DNA from: Bacteroidales bacterium
Lineage (GTDB): Bacteria > Bacteroidota > Bacteroidia > Bacteroidales > Bacteroidaceae
Length of the DNA stretch: 28,796 nucleotides
NCBI GenBank assembly: GCA_004558535.1
Contig: SFCP01000030.1
Coordinates: 1-28,796 of the forward strand
Direction: 5' to 3'
In this document: piece after piece, positions 18,301 through 24,485 of the stretch
Position numbering within the stretch: position 1 is the first letter of the stretch
Layout: each line of letters begins with the position of its first letter
Notes under the pieces: generated by a model
The model's input: only the letters and a program-made list of their open reading frames with translations
Database searches by the model: none
Told to the model about the DNA's origin: nothing
Position numbers and translations under genes: made by a program

Positions 18301-19403
18301 ACTCCTATGAGTACGCCGTGACGCGAACGAACAGCGGACGCCTCCAGACGGACCTGCTGAAGACGGCCGAGGGACTCACATCCCTGCTCAGCAATCACAC
18401 GGCTGACAATCTTTATTACCTGGTCAGCAATCCCTTCCCCTGTGGCATGAGCATGAACGAATTCTTCACGGAGAACAAGGACGTGTTCGAGCCGAAGTTC
18501 TGGATTGTGACGGCTGCCGGCCAGCAGACTGCCATCAAGGATGAAAGCAACTGGACGCAGCTGACCGCCGATGCCTCGGGCGTCATCACCAGTGCCGACA
18601 TCGTATTGCCGCCCATGCAGGGATTCTTCGTCAAGCGCAAATCCGCCGCCGAAAACGGCACCACCCGCTTCCACTTCAGCACCGCGATGATGGCCGATGC
18701 GTCGGCTGGTGCCAACGGTGTGTCTCCCCTGCTTCTGCCGCGCACCGCAGCGCTCCCGTCGGGCCTGCTGGCCATTCGTGCCGAGGCCGCCGGCGGCACC
18801 ACGACCTGTGCCGTGGCCCTGCGTCCCCATTCAGCGGCCGGTTTTGCCGAGGGCGAGGACGCTGAGTGCTTCGTCGATCCTACGCTGAGCGGACTGCCCT
18901 ACGTTTACACCTTGGCCGACACTTTGGCCGCCGCCCTCAATGCGCTGCCCGCCATCGACTGTGTGCCCCTCGGCGTGCAGTGTGCTCCTGCAGCCGATGG
19001 CAGTACGCCCGCCGTGCAACTGACGTTCACCGGCAGCACCGGATTTGACAGCGACCTCTATCTGCTCGACCGCGAGACCATGGAGCAGTGCCCCATCGAC
19101 GAAGGCTTCACGCTCCGCCTCGAGGGCAGCACGCTGGGGCGCTACTTCATCCTGTCCGATCGGGTTTCGGTGCCCGAGGAAGCCCTTGTCGAGCCCCTCA
19201 TCCGCATCGAGGGACGCACCGTCAGCGTCTACTGTCCCGGTGTGGCCGTGGGCGATGTCCGTGTCTACGACATGGGTGGCCGCCAGGTGCTCCATCATGC
19301 CGACATCGCTGCCTCCACGCACAGTTTCAGCCTCCCGGCGGGCGTCTATACCGTCGTTGTCAAGGGCGAAAGTCCCATCACGCGGAAAGTCGTGGTGCGG
19401 TAG
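9354..19403 (+). CDS. giant T9SS-sorted fimbria-associated adhesin with ~10 beta-trefoil-like modules
   Basis: A 3,349-residue protein, the largest gene here. Residues 1-29 are a Sec signal peptide (LLSALFCIVTQAAA). Residues ~30-1535 consist of about ten modules of ~150 residues, each with a Y.I.F...G.YL..DG strand set, a central W.L(E/V) and a G.Y.L.S..G.YL element, the pattern of ricin-B/fascin-type beta-trefoils. Residues ~1580-2000 are beta-rich and unassigned. Residues ~2011-2150 look like a jelly-roll carbohydrate-binding domain, ending in GGDILLDNVKVYI. WNGSATADWTNDDNW (~2703-2717) is a motif common in large Bacteroidetes surface proteins. Residues ~3283-3349 are a type A T9SS sorting domain (VRVYDMGGRQVL, LPAGVYTVVVKG, KVVVR). 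It sits 36 bases after the last fimbrillin-like gene, in the place of mfa5, whose product is also T9SS-dependent. A tip adhesin binding glycans is the likely role; the ligand is unknown. Confidence 0.82.
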   Translation: MQNISRYIRLRWPALLSALFCIVTQAAAFSNGDNVYLQFPALGKVIYYDGAAVQAGDYDAPRVHQWTLVDDADDNANTWKISNGTVYLKANGAGTGLETTTDAGAATVFTFTSLTYLDLTPNRYEISCNSTKYLHVLEDGTLTLSTNHCSSNQNGYPYTILRLAQNLHGPQLPSFETGTYQCIYFPASGRYLKDMSGGHEAHSSSSNPNYQYYHSVEAADFDTDEEDAYLWAVERDGTNGYFLKSKSGNYLHIKDKSGPMAASTDDKGKHRLAENADATDAVNGIPRYELWRLRRRLTDLGNAITRQNNNTFKETATTDDSYFSFEQQAAERYYISFPLTGNHVLRMDGSTGTVSAPAYNEAEVTAYTWMLESTGTVGQYRMRALANHRYLALNDDKDGYTATTDAAQALVLTKQRNPYHHLSAGSRYRLAFTVDGDTRYLACGDDGVLMVSDVAASRYNTLRIEKDVRVQDKPVIAQQGQMSAAKWYQLKFTYTANRREPQNSLQDGEVGGNATLEAFSVAEPEFYWQLVDAGTGNGDVLLKSYAGHQLTGGTNNGNLFTLSTTDNVMALQENLDRDGYTQSWQLYVNNGGMSISGFYENDYKITARPVDWEGPKFTFEEIALPYPMAFCSSLSEDLAMFIAFNGYGASDRYYISTNTGSFAVGTAAPANGVWKLVGNAGDFVLYSVAESKYVVVNAGPSLGFTTEAAAATHFCLQPNNSVFTDKFVWSIVLRDDATKALGLNAAKNGLVVTDAISAATSLEFFPFLSDFRLIQFAANGRKLLTAGAVGETVTATTAGSADTYATLSNEVKWALSGTDDNFILVDKNNHCLAEEVAADGSFVRFVVTDDMSRAVHLRKVATDFALKATKEKDHQARYDFCKVGDASKRLALTDEAGTLGWSTVSGTRYSTIRVAEELRGAAFPVVVPFVLSNADEERWYRIHFGYNNAYMTTPANEGTTMPVSPDDLGDTQLWRFEKKLSQDGVDRGEVVLRDIDGRYLTYNGSRYTVTKSAASATLMRLIEDCDTTSVSEADSWRLYRVGGNVNDCLHQPFGGGPEVGEYDATSSGNYFTVKESSVSYPDIFVSSTAAIVNDRLRVLRFATAGTAGLYADPTGTSVKARNNTGSDEFRWAFIGTGDSFILANPTGNRFLHRDGASLSTTADEASATAFRLRRSTYELRPTRWDVCLADGTAILTVNPATGAVTMSDYRSSTRFTTINIAESISATPREISTNGYLRIAFAGSSHRLVSNKSVSIYGKAGVFIDNRNNIWQLVTHDAVRGDYYLRNGNGLYVRGMQLTEYVAEADVFCLVEGIAEEEKYWQLYRKGSSLTENPATGVLSDAEKSTDADLQITLLTTEEAVRAMYPTLSFSYQEGLVTLWDNTWYNISHPADDYNLVDNGGGREASAAASAKQFTQLWRVTATSYDAYGIPATFRIESNAGNFLVRTENGEGVATYLTSAKEAAATDFTLKPVWADDDSEISGWQLSPSGTGRIISFTAGGSLTEVESTSTATSTLWNFDGVSWYQDRAGHHVLHKRSAIYDKQGTPADATDSQGHKLGIDYATGLQSTNEYPMTLYVKKGQSVALESPTRRSADEFKHKYYQRWFDYTSGGSPANGVLAIDYDWRGTQQVLAYRNGLVLGDAPTLTGGHTYGAARFTMPANAGEVVSIGTGVEDYTVPDDYTIAYEMSRYVDVNGFDNADINPTEPTLQLRAVYQIHEAKQIADKLLAFEGTDAALEEYNITFPTKVHGSPASTYAYEVLPLSMTESCYFSWNTAGTDYVANGLIVEIEDNDALGIGRPTNAQLATSLASGLIAFTYPADGCLPAGSDGKSVTINVYTKPGGDNSVRKCHVAKFVITFREEFDVKLYTDIIGHPEVHRSPESLNASFGDPVAALTFDQNANRPFIFPDDRVENNPNTNTYGLPLNWADISYAYFPVSPTILRHDYNAAWGEYAVVRQYQYGFDADDRKPIFYDLTKTYYETYKTLKDSYPELYKYYCSAGEPQSNYFLYIDSSEKPGAIASLPFEGGLCPGSKMYFSAWISSGNENLSASPASVIFDLMGVSTDGEGNTEETLIYSYCPGQITGRYRDGDTVHQPDAGKAGGGFWQQVYFYFSDNSGKAYTSYMLRLRNNCMNSVGGDILLDNVKVYISHPTIEVSQTAPVCGAAVNYMTVETDFDALLNTTGDAEADTGSGQQRAVWYCFLDRARYEEVYAGNSANAAAAFSQALLGVPTSSAYGKGAFHKAYYKTAFDDNTLFHFADAREATSIRTYRREVGGRRTLVFVDRIEDVKMEPGREYVIVMAADAGWSLNDFVRLGASLLDPKEKCGVTNSFTVATAYSIKVNDDSSFSDGSVQVCRGATTTLRTELVGLGENASGEAEESLSYGVYHDWWLDFVGGAFNDQRTTTAGGEELYLSEALAGFRAYNPKAETLNGALLGNGADRPYAFTQEMLDYLRTFVEPADENHPAPLLLYRNSITVSVDLPDDESRSHVTVLPIPPGADDAGNVLYCYEPQQIDIQITGNTPQAVVGLPGQTYPAVVDNMSLRLGLEQVAALQSDAAGAPELVLPFCKINFANRSLAPTLQFSDRVTEAGTTYGKLLLAGTNDPRFNFNPADLENDHNLYVVGRVTQFSVPSAEVPADGNLPAGSTISARLRFHDTFQPREGYYYTLRFKFEEVYSGTQPSDPPCDGTAVVQLKVVPKYALWNGSATADWTNDDNWQRADLTDLNPGGEALAVDNPLYAYMTNSANGRASAYVPMYFTNVLLPGTAARNVQLLDMTASGNDLLTPAATATPYIKYDMLLNAPSGGETNYTCGPFRTNVCNEVTLQDGANLLRSDFLTYRKAWTECRLLTGRWYTLGTPLQDIYAGDWYVPSATGQQLTPYFQDIRYNANAGYNHRYRPAVYQRGWDKGAAVMYLALNTTGTTDVAIAADWSNVYNDVQQAYGTQGFSLKVEAPGMGYSNVLFRFPKADEKYQYYTSGGVTDSYEYAVTRTNSGRLQTDLLKTAEGLTSLLSNHTADNLYYLVSNPFPCGMSMNEFFTENKDVFEPKFWIVTAAGQQTAIKDESNWTQLTADASGVITSADIVLPPMQGFFVKRKSAAENGTTRFHFSTAMMADASAGANGVSPLLLPRTAALPSGLLAIRAEAAGGTTTCAVALRPHSAAGFAEGEDAECFVDPTLSGLPYVYTLADTLAAALNALPAIDCVPLGVQCAPAADGSTPAVQLTFTGSTGFDSDLYLLDRETMEQCPIDEGFTLRLEGSTLGRYFILSDRVSVPEEALVEPLIRIEGRTVSVYCPGVAVGDVRVYDMGGRQVLHHADIAASTHSFSLPAGVYTVVVKGESPITRKVVVR

Positions 19404-19456
19404 GCAGGAAGTGCGGCGTAAGGCCGTGCGCGAAATGTTAAAACGAAAAATCCGGA

Positions 19457-19488
19457 TTTGGATTTCGTCGAAAAAAGTATTATCTTTG
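19457..19488 (+). promoter_or_regulatory. orphan Bacteroidetes-type promoter
   Basis: TTTG at 19457-19460 and TATCTTTG at 19481-19488 with a 20-base spacer is a full match to the -33/-7 consensus. Transcription would start near 19495 and run into a short hairpin and then the minisatellite; no protein gene lies behind it for almost 2 kb. Confidence 0.65.
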
Positions 19489-19502
19489 CAATAGCGAAGC
19501 GG

Positions 19503-19529
19503 GAAAGTCCTCCAAACAAAGGGGCTTTC
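19503..19529 (+). other. hairpin just downstream of the orphan promoter
   Basis: GAAAGTCC (19503-19510) pairs with GGGCTTTC (19522-19529), eight pairs including one G-U, around an 11-base loop, followed by TACTTTTCG. It could be a weak terminator giving a transcript of about 45 bases, or a leader stem. Confidence 0.4.
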
Positions 19530-19558
19530 TACTTTTCGTGGAAATTACAAAGCCGGCA

Positions 19559-19644
19559 GAAAAAACTACTTAGGAGATAGAAAAAATTACTTAGGAGATA
19601 GAAAAAATTAGTGGCGGGATAGTTTTCACTACCTCCTAAGTAGT
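19559..19644. repeat. three 21-bp tandem units plus a 12-bp inverted repeat
   Basis: GAAAAAACTACTTAGGAGATA (559-579 of this kb) is followed by two further 21-base units, the second nearly identical and the third diverged (19580-19600, 19601-19621). ACTACTTAGGAG at 19565-19576 is perfectly inverted at 19633-19644 (CTCCTAAGTAGT), so the unit also occurs in the opposite orientation. No transposase or target duplication was found. Confidence 0.75.
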
Positions 19645-19749
19645 GCTTCCCTGTGTGGCTCTCCATTGTAAACGAAAGTTATAAATGTTAAACTTCAATC
19701 GGCGAGGGTGCCCTCCGCCAGCCTTCTCCCGGCTGCTTCGTCCGGCTCT

Positions 19750-20965
19750 GCCGCGCCCACTGCCGGTCTCCTCCTCTCTCCGCGCCGCCCCGCTGCGCCC
19801 GCTGCCTGCCTCCTTTTCCTCTCCGCGCCGCCCCTCCTTGCCCGCTGCCCACTCCTTTCTCCCTCTACGCCGCCCCTCCTTGCCCGCTGCCTGCCTCCTT
19901 TCTCTCATTGCGCCTTTCCGCCGCGCCTGCTGCCGGCCTCCTTTCGTTCTCCGTGCCGCCCCGCTGCGCCTACTGCCCACCTCCTTTCTCCCTCCGCGCC
20001 TCTCCTCCGCGCCTGCTGCCCACTCCTTGCCCGCTCCGCGCCATTCCACTGCACCCGCTGCCACCTCCTTTTGCTCTCTGCGCCGCCGTGCTGCGCCCGC
20101 TGCCGGCCTCCTTTCGCTCATTGCACCGCCCCTCCTTGCCCACTGCCTACCTCCTTTCTCCCTCCTTGCCTTTCCACTGCGCCTGCAGCCTGCCTCCTTT
20201 TCCGTTTCGCGCCACCCCGCCGTGCCTGCTGCCTGCCTCCTTTCGCTCATTGCGCCGCCCCTCCTTGCCCACTGCCACCTCCTTTCTCCCTCCGTGCTGC
20301 CCCACTGTGCCCGCTGCCGGCCTCCTTTCCCTCTCCGCGCTTCTCATCCGCGCCCGCTGCCACCTCCTTTCTCTCTCCGCGCTTCTCCTCCTTGCCCGCT
20401 GCCCACTCCTTTCTCCCTCCGCGCCGCTCCGCCGTGCCCGCTGCCCACTTCTTTCGCTCTCCGCGCTGCCCCGCCGTGCCCGCTGCCTGCCTCTTTTCCC
20501 TCTCCGCGCCTTTCCGCCGCGCCCGCTGCCCACCTCTTTCGCTCTCCGCGCCGCTCCACTGCGCCCGCTGCCCACCTCCTTTCCCGCTTCATGCCACCCC
20601 GCCGTGCCTGCTGCTCACCTCCTTTCCCGCTTCATGCCGCGCCGCCGTGCCCGCTGCCACCTCCTTTCTCTCTCCGCGCTTCTCCGCTGCACCCGCTGCC
20701 CGGTCCTTTCGTTCTCCGCGCCACTCCGCCGTGCCCGCTGCCTGCCTCCTTTCGCTCTTCGCGCCATTCCACTCACCCGCAGCCCACTTCTTTCGCTCTC
20801 CGCGTCTTTCCGCCGTGCCTGCTGCCGGCCTCCTTTCTCCCTCTGTGCTTCTCCGCCTTGCCCGCTGCCCACTTCTTTCCCTCTCTGCGCCGCCCCGCTG
20901 CGCCCGCAGCCTGCTCCATTCCCTCTCCGCGCCGCCCCGCCGTGCCCGCAGCCGGCCTCATCCGC
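19750..20965. repeat. pyrimidine-rich minisatellite, about 29 imperfect units of ~42 bp
   Basis: About 29 imperfect units averaging 42 bases follow the scheme CTCTCCGCG-CCGCCCCGC-TGCCCGCTGCC-(TG/CA/GG)CCTCCTTT. The unit length wobbles by one to three bases. The plus strand is almost free of A, so stop codons are nearly absent and long open frames appear in several frames at once (about 450, 451 and 359 codons on plus; several on minus). Their translations are Pro/Leu/Arg/Ala or Arg/Gly/Glu low-complexity strings that switch frame between units, which argues against coding. Several units contain CACCTCCTTTC, identical to the anti-Shine-Dalgarno tail of 16S rRNA. Bases 20966-21124 behind it hold nothing I can support. 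Confidence 0.85.
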
Positions 20966-21124
20966 GGAGCAGGGCGGCGGCGAGTGACGAAATGCCGGGG
21001 GCGAAGCCCTGCGAAGCTGCAAGGTGCGCGCGAATGAGGAAGCGTTTTTGTCAAGTCAAGTAAGCAGAAATATGACAAAGTGGTGAAATATTCCATGTTT
21101 TGCAAGAAAAAAGTAGGAAAAGCC

Positions 21125-21154
21125 TTGCACGTTTCTCATTTAGCCGTATCTTTG
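21125..21154 (+). promoter_or_regulatory. promoter of a short transcript upstream of rdgB
   Basis: TTG at 21125-21127 and TATCTTTG at 21147-21154, spacer 19 bases, match the Bacteroidetes -33/-7 elements. Transcription should start near 21161, about 35 bases before a terminator. Confidence 0.65.
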
Positions 21155-21160
21155 CATCGT

Positions 21161-21221
21161 GTTTTTCATAGTATTAGATTTAAGGTTAACAAGGTTGGGA
21201 TACAGCGGTATCCCTTTTTTT
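21161..21221 (+). ncRNA. candidate short RNA or attenuated leader
   Basis: The stretch from the inferred start to the end of the T tract would give an RNA of about 60 bases, bounded by a clean promoter and a clean intrinsic terminator. Small RNAs with such limits have been described in Bacteroidales, but I cannot assign a family from sequence alone. It could instead be an attenuator for rdgB, 195 bases downstream. Confidence 0.45.
21197..21221 (+). terminator. intrinsic terminator
   Basis: GGGATAC (21197-21203), loop AGCG, GTATCCC (21208-21214), then seven T. A perfect 7-bp stem followed directly by a U tract. Confidence 0.8.
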
Positions 21222-21258
21222 GTGCCCTTAGGCAGAAGCCGGTGTGCCAATTTCTTTT

Positions 21259-21266
21259 TAACTTTG
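21259..21266 (+). promoter_or_regulatory. possible second -7 element for rdgB (TAACTTTG)
   Basis: TAACTTTG matches TAnnTTTG; no good TTG lies 17-23 bases upstream. If used, the rdgB leader would be about 145 bases and would contain a repeated AGGCTTCG(C)TCCGGAG (21302-21316 and 21333-21347) and the palindrome ACCGGC-AA-GCCGGT (21368-21381). Confidence 0.4.
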
Positions 21267-21416
21267 CCCCTTGGTAGGCTGTGGTGAGCGGCGGCGTATG
21301 CAGGCTTCGCTCCGGAGCGCATTCCTGTCCGGAGGCTTCGTCCGGAGGCATGTCGCACGCCGGGAATACCGGCAAGCCGGTCATTGCTTACCTGTCTACT
21401 TAATTTTTTTGCACGC

Positions 21417-22013
21417 ATGAAACTACGAAAATTGGTCTTTGCCACCAACAACGCGCACAAGCTGGAGGAAATCCGCAGCATCCTTGACGCGCAATTCCAG
21501 ATACTGAGCCTGGCCGACATAGACTGCCATGGCGACATCCCCGAAACGGCTGATACGCTCGAAGGCAATGCCCTGCTCAAGGCGCACTTTGTCTATGACA
21601 ACTACGGACTGGATTGCTTTGCCGATGATACGGGGCTGGAGGTGCAGGCCCTCGACGGACGTCCCGGCGTGCACACCGCGCGCTACGCCTATGCCGACCA
21701 CCACGACCCCGAAGCCAATACCGACAAGCTCCTTAGCGAATTGCAGGGAGCGCCCAACCGCGCAGCACGCTTCCGCACGGCCATCGCTTTCATCCGCGGG
21801 GGCGAGGAATACCTCTTCGAGGGCATCGTCAGCGGCAGCATCACCACCGAGCGGCGCGGCACGCAGGGCTTTGGCTACGATCCCGTGTTTGTGCCCGATG
21901 GCTACGAGCAGACTTTCGCCGAACTCGGTGTGGAGGTGAAGAATACCATCAGCCATCGCGCCCGTGCCGTAGAAGCGCTCTGCAAATTCCTGCACAACAA
22001 GGGACGGAAATAG
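21417..22013 (+). CDS. rdgB: RdgB/HAM1 family non-canonical purine NTP pyrophosphatase
   Basis: A 198-residue cytosolic enzyme that hydrolyses dITP, XTP and related deaminated purine triphosphates to monophosphate and pyrophosphate, keeping them out of DNA and RNA. The family signature is complete: LVFATNNAHKLEEI at the N-terminus (S/T-x-N-x-x-K), ETADTLEGNALLKA, CFADDTGLEVQALDGRPGVHTARYA, the GFGYDPVF.P motif (~155-164) and the C-terminal SHRARA. The ATG at 21417 starts exactly at the conserved MKLRKLVFATNN; an upstream in-frame ATG (21384) would add a non-conserved hydrophobic leader. Length is normal for the family. porZ follows after 63 bases on the same strand, so the two are likely co-transcribed. 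Confidence 0.95.
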   Translation: MKLRKLVFATNNAHKLEEIRSILDAQFQILSLADIDCHGDIPETADTLEGNALLKAHFVYDNYGLDCFADDTGLEVQALDGRPGVHTARYAYADHHDPEANTDKLLSELQGAPNRAARFRTAIAFIRGGEEYLFEGIVSGSITTERRGTQGFGYDPVFVPDGYEQTFAELGVEVKNTISHRARAVEALCKFLHNKGRK

Positions 22014-22076
22014 CCTGCTGCGGCTGCCCGCCCCGTCTGTATTCCCTTAACTGACTCCGAAAAACCTTTTCCGCCC

Positions 22077-24428
22077 ATGCGTAAAATCCTATTCCTGCTT
22101 TGCGCCCTGCTGGGAGGCGCATTCCTCCGTCCCGCTTCGGCCCAAGTGACCGACGACGGCAATTGGACGCTGCATCTGTCCTACCGCAACGCCACTCGCT
22201 GCGCTACGGCCGGCGACTGGGTGTATGTGCTGATGAACGGCAACCTCAGTGCGCGCCACCTGCGTACCGACGAGGTGCGCTACTTCTCGCCGCAAGACGG
22301 ATTGGGGAGCAAGGGCATCGTCGACATCGCCTACTCCGCCGAGTGCAAGTGCCTGGTGGCGGTCTACGAAGACTTCCAGGTGGACCTTATCTGTGACGAG
22401 GGGCGCACCATCGTCGGACTGCCCGGACTCAAGAACATGGGGTCGAGCGTCGGTACGCCCGTTTCACTAAGCGTCGGCGGGGACTATGCCGCCATCGCCT
22501 CGTCTACGGGTATGGCTTACCTGAACCTGCGCAACCGGACGGTGAACGGTTTCTTCGACTTCGGCCAGAAAATCTACGCGGCGGCCGTATGGCAGAACCG
22601 CCTCTTCATCTCGACCGCCACGCACATACGTACCTGTTCGCTCGAAGCCAATCCTTACGACTTGAGCAGTTGGACAACCATTTGCAGCGCACGTGTGGGC
22701 AACTTCTGCTGCTTTGCCGGCCGCTTGTATGCTGCCATCAACGCGCAGCCTACGGCCGAATGCCTGGGGGCAGGACTCTGGTTGATGCGCGAGGACGCCA
22801 GCGGCTTTGACCGGCTGACCAAACTCACGGTCAACTTCATCCGTACCACGCCCACCCGCGTTGTGGGAGGCAATGCCGCCCACCTGTTTATGCTGACGGC
22901 CGACAATCCCACACAGCCGGACTTCAGCATCAACTATGCCAATAACTGGGGCGACTGCACGCCCGTGGGCAACAGCGGCGAAGTGTGGGCGGCCGACAAA
23001 TGGAACGGCGTGGGCAGCTACCGGGTGACGGCCGAGAGCGTGGAGGCACAGGAACTGACATGGGAAGGCATCGGACCGAAGCGCGACTACTGCTATTTCA
23101 TGCACTACGAGGGCGACCGGTTGCTGGTGGCCGGCGGCAACCTGTTCACCTACGGCGGCGACCTGCCGGCTACGCTGATGTACCTCGAGGGCGAGGATTG
23201 GTATTTCCTGCAGGAGGACGGCGTGAAAGGCTCTGACGGCGTACCTTATTATAACGACGCCACAGGACTGACCGTCGACCCGAAGGACCCCACACACCTC
23301 TTCGCTACTTCAAAATGCGGCCTGTTTGAATTTCGCGACCTGCAGTACGTGGAATGCTACAACCTGCGCAATTCCCCCCTGCAAAGTGCGCTGGCTTCGG
23401 GACGCGTGGAGAAGTACATCTTCCTCTCCACGCCGACTTTCGACAAGGACGGCAACTTGTGGATGATCAATAGTATGGTCGACACGGTGCTTTGTGTGCG
23501 GAAAGCAGACGGCAGCTGGAGCAAAATATACGTGGATGCCGTCAAGGCTGCACCCACTTGCGAGCACCTGCTGTTTGACGCAAAGGGCCGGCTGTGGATG
23601 ACGTCGCGCCGTTCGGTCAGCTATATCGACGGCGGTACGCTCTGCCTGGACTACAACGGCACCATAGACAATACGGCCGACGACGTGGCGCGCTATCGCA
23701 CCTCGCTGGTCAATCAGGACGGCACCACCATCACCAATATCCCGACGTACGACATTGCCGAGGACCGCGACGGCTCCATTTGGCTGGCCACGGCCAGCGG
23801 CGTCTTCCAGGTGGAAAATCCTGACGACTGGTTCGATTCCAACCTCACCGTCATACAGCCCAAGGTGCCGCGCAACGATGGCACCAACTACGCCGACTAC
23901 CTCCTTGGCAGCACGGTGGTCTCTGCCATCGCCATCGACGGCGGCGGCCGGAAGTGGCTGGGCACGCCAACGTCCGGCGTCTACCTGACTTCGCCCGACG
24001 GCAGCGAAATTATCGCCCACTTCGACACCTCCAACTCCCTGATTCTGTCCGACAATGTCTATGCCATCGCCATCCATCCCGTCACGGGCGAAGTGATGAT
24101 AGGCACGGACCGCGGCCTGTGCGCCTACCGCGGCGATGCGACCGAGCCGGCCGAGACCCTCGAGAAGAGTCAGGTGCGCGTATATCCCAATCCCGTGCGC
24201 CCGGAATACCGCGGCGTGGTCACGGTGGCCGGATTGACCGACGCGGCCGACGTCAAGGTGATGACAGCCGGCGGGCAGGTGGTGGCAGGCGGCACTTCGG
24301 TGGGCGGCAGCTTCACTTGGGACTGCTGCGGTCCTGACGGCTCGCGCGTAGGTGCCGGTGTCTACTTCTTCATGCTCTCGACAGCCGACGGCAACAAGGG
24401 CATAGTGGCCAAGGTCGTCGTGATCTGA
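22077..24428 (+). CDS. porZ: PorZ-like type IX secretion system surface protein
   Basis: A 783-residue protein, close to the P. gingivalis PorZ length. Signal peptide MRKILFLLCALLGGAFLRPASAQ, then residues ~25-690 with beta-propeller blades of the two-component-regulator type (DGLGSKGIVDIAYS, LTVDPKDPTHLFATSKCGLFEF, DIAEDRDGSIWLATASGVF, IAIHPVTGEVMIGTDRGLCAY). Residues ~700-783 are a T9SS C-terminal domain (VRVYPNPVRPEYRGVV, VKVMTAGGQVV, SRVGAGVYFFML, AKVVVI). In P. gingivalis PorZ sits on the cell surface as part of the T9SS attachment complex and takes part in delivering A-LPS to cargo; it keeps its own sorting domain uncleaved. The main alternative is another propeller-type T9SS cargo, but order of domains, length and the VRPEYRG motif favour PorZ. 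It would act on the giant adhesin and the small cargo encoded in this window. Confidence 0.82.
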   Translation: MRKILFLLCALLGGAFLRPASAQVTDDGNWTLHLSYRNATRCATAGDWVYVLMNGNLSARHLRTDEVRYFSPQDGLGSKGIVDIAYSAECKCLVAVYEDFQVDLICDEGRTIVGLPGLKNMGSSVGTPVSLSVGGDYAAIASSTGMAYLNLRNRTVNGFFDFGQKIYAAAVWQNRLFISTATHIRTCSLEANPYDLSSWTTICSARVGNFCCFAGRLYAAINAQPTAECLGAGLWLMREDASGFDRLTKLTVNFIRTTPTRVVGGNAAHLFMLTADNPTQPDFSINYANNWGDCTPVGNSGEVWAADKWNGVGSYRVTAESVEAQELTWEGIGPKRDYCYFMHYEGDRLLVAGGNLFTYGGDLPATLMYLEGEDWYFLQEDGVKGSDGVPYYNDATGLTVDPKDPTHLFATSKCGLFEFRDLQYVECYNLRNSPLQSALASGRVEKYIFLSTPTFDKDGNLWMINSMVDTVLCVRKADGSWSKIYVDAVKAAPTCEHLLFDAKGRLWMTSRRSVSYIDGGTLCLDYNGTIDNTADDVARYRTSLVNQDGTTITNIPTYDIAEDRDGSIWLATASGVFQVENPDDWFDSNLTVIQPKVPRNDGTNYADYLLGSTVVSAIAIDGGGRKWLGTPTSGVYLTSPDGSEIIAHFDTSNSLILSDNVYAIAIHPVTGEVMIGTDRGLCAYRGDATEPAETLEKSQVRVYPNPVRPEYRGVVTVAGLTDAADVKVMTAGGQVVAGGTSVGGSFTWDCCGPDGSRVGAGVYFFMLSTADGNKGIVAKVVVI

Positions 24429-24446
24429 TCAACGGAACGGACGCAA

Positions 24447-24485
24447 AAAATAGGGGAAGTCATGCTGCATGGCTTCCCCTATTTT
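24447..24485 (+). terminator. strong intrinsic terminator of rdgB-porZ
   Basis: AAAATAGGGGAAGTCATG (24447-24464) pairs with the stretch 24468-24485 over 18 bases with one G-U, around a CTG loop. With A on one side and TTTT on the other it may work in both directions, also ending the minus-strand cargo gene. Confidence 0.85.

Noticed and set aside
13581..18830. 1,749-codon open frame antisense to the giant adhesin gene
   Set aside because: It is a shadow produced by the GC-rich codon pattern of the sense gene. The sense frame has a signal peptide, repeated modules and a sorting domain; the antisense product has none.
19685..21063. Three overlapping plus-strand open frames of about 360-450 codons and several on the minus strand
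   Set aside because: They are open because the minisatellite strand has almost no A and so no stop codons. Translations are low-complexity, repeat units shift frame, and no signal peptide or domain is seen.
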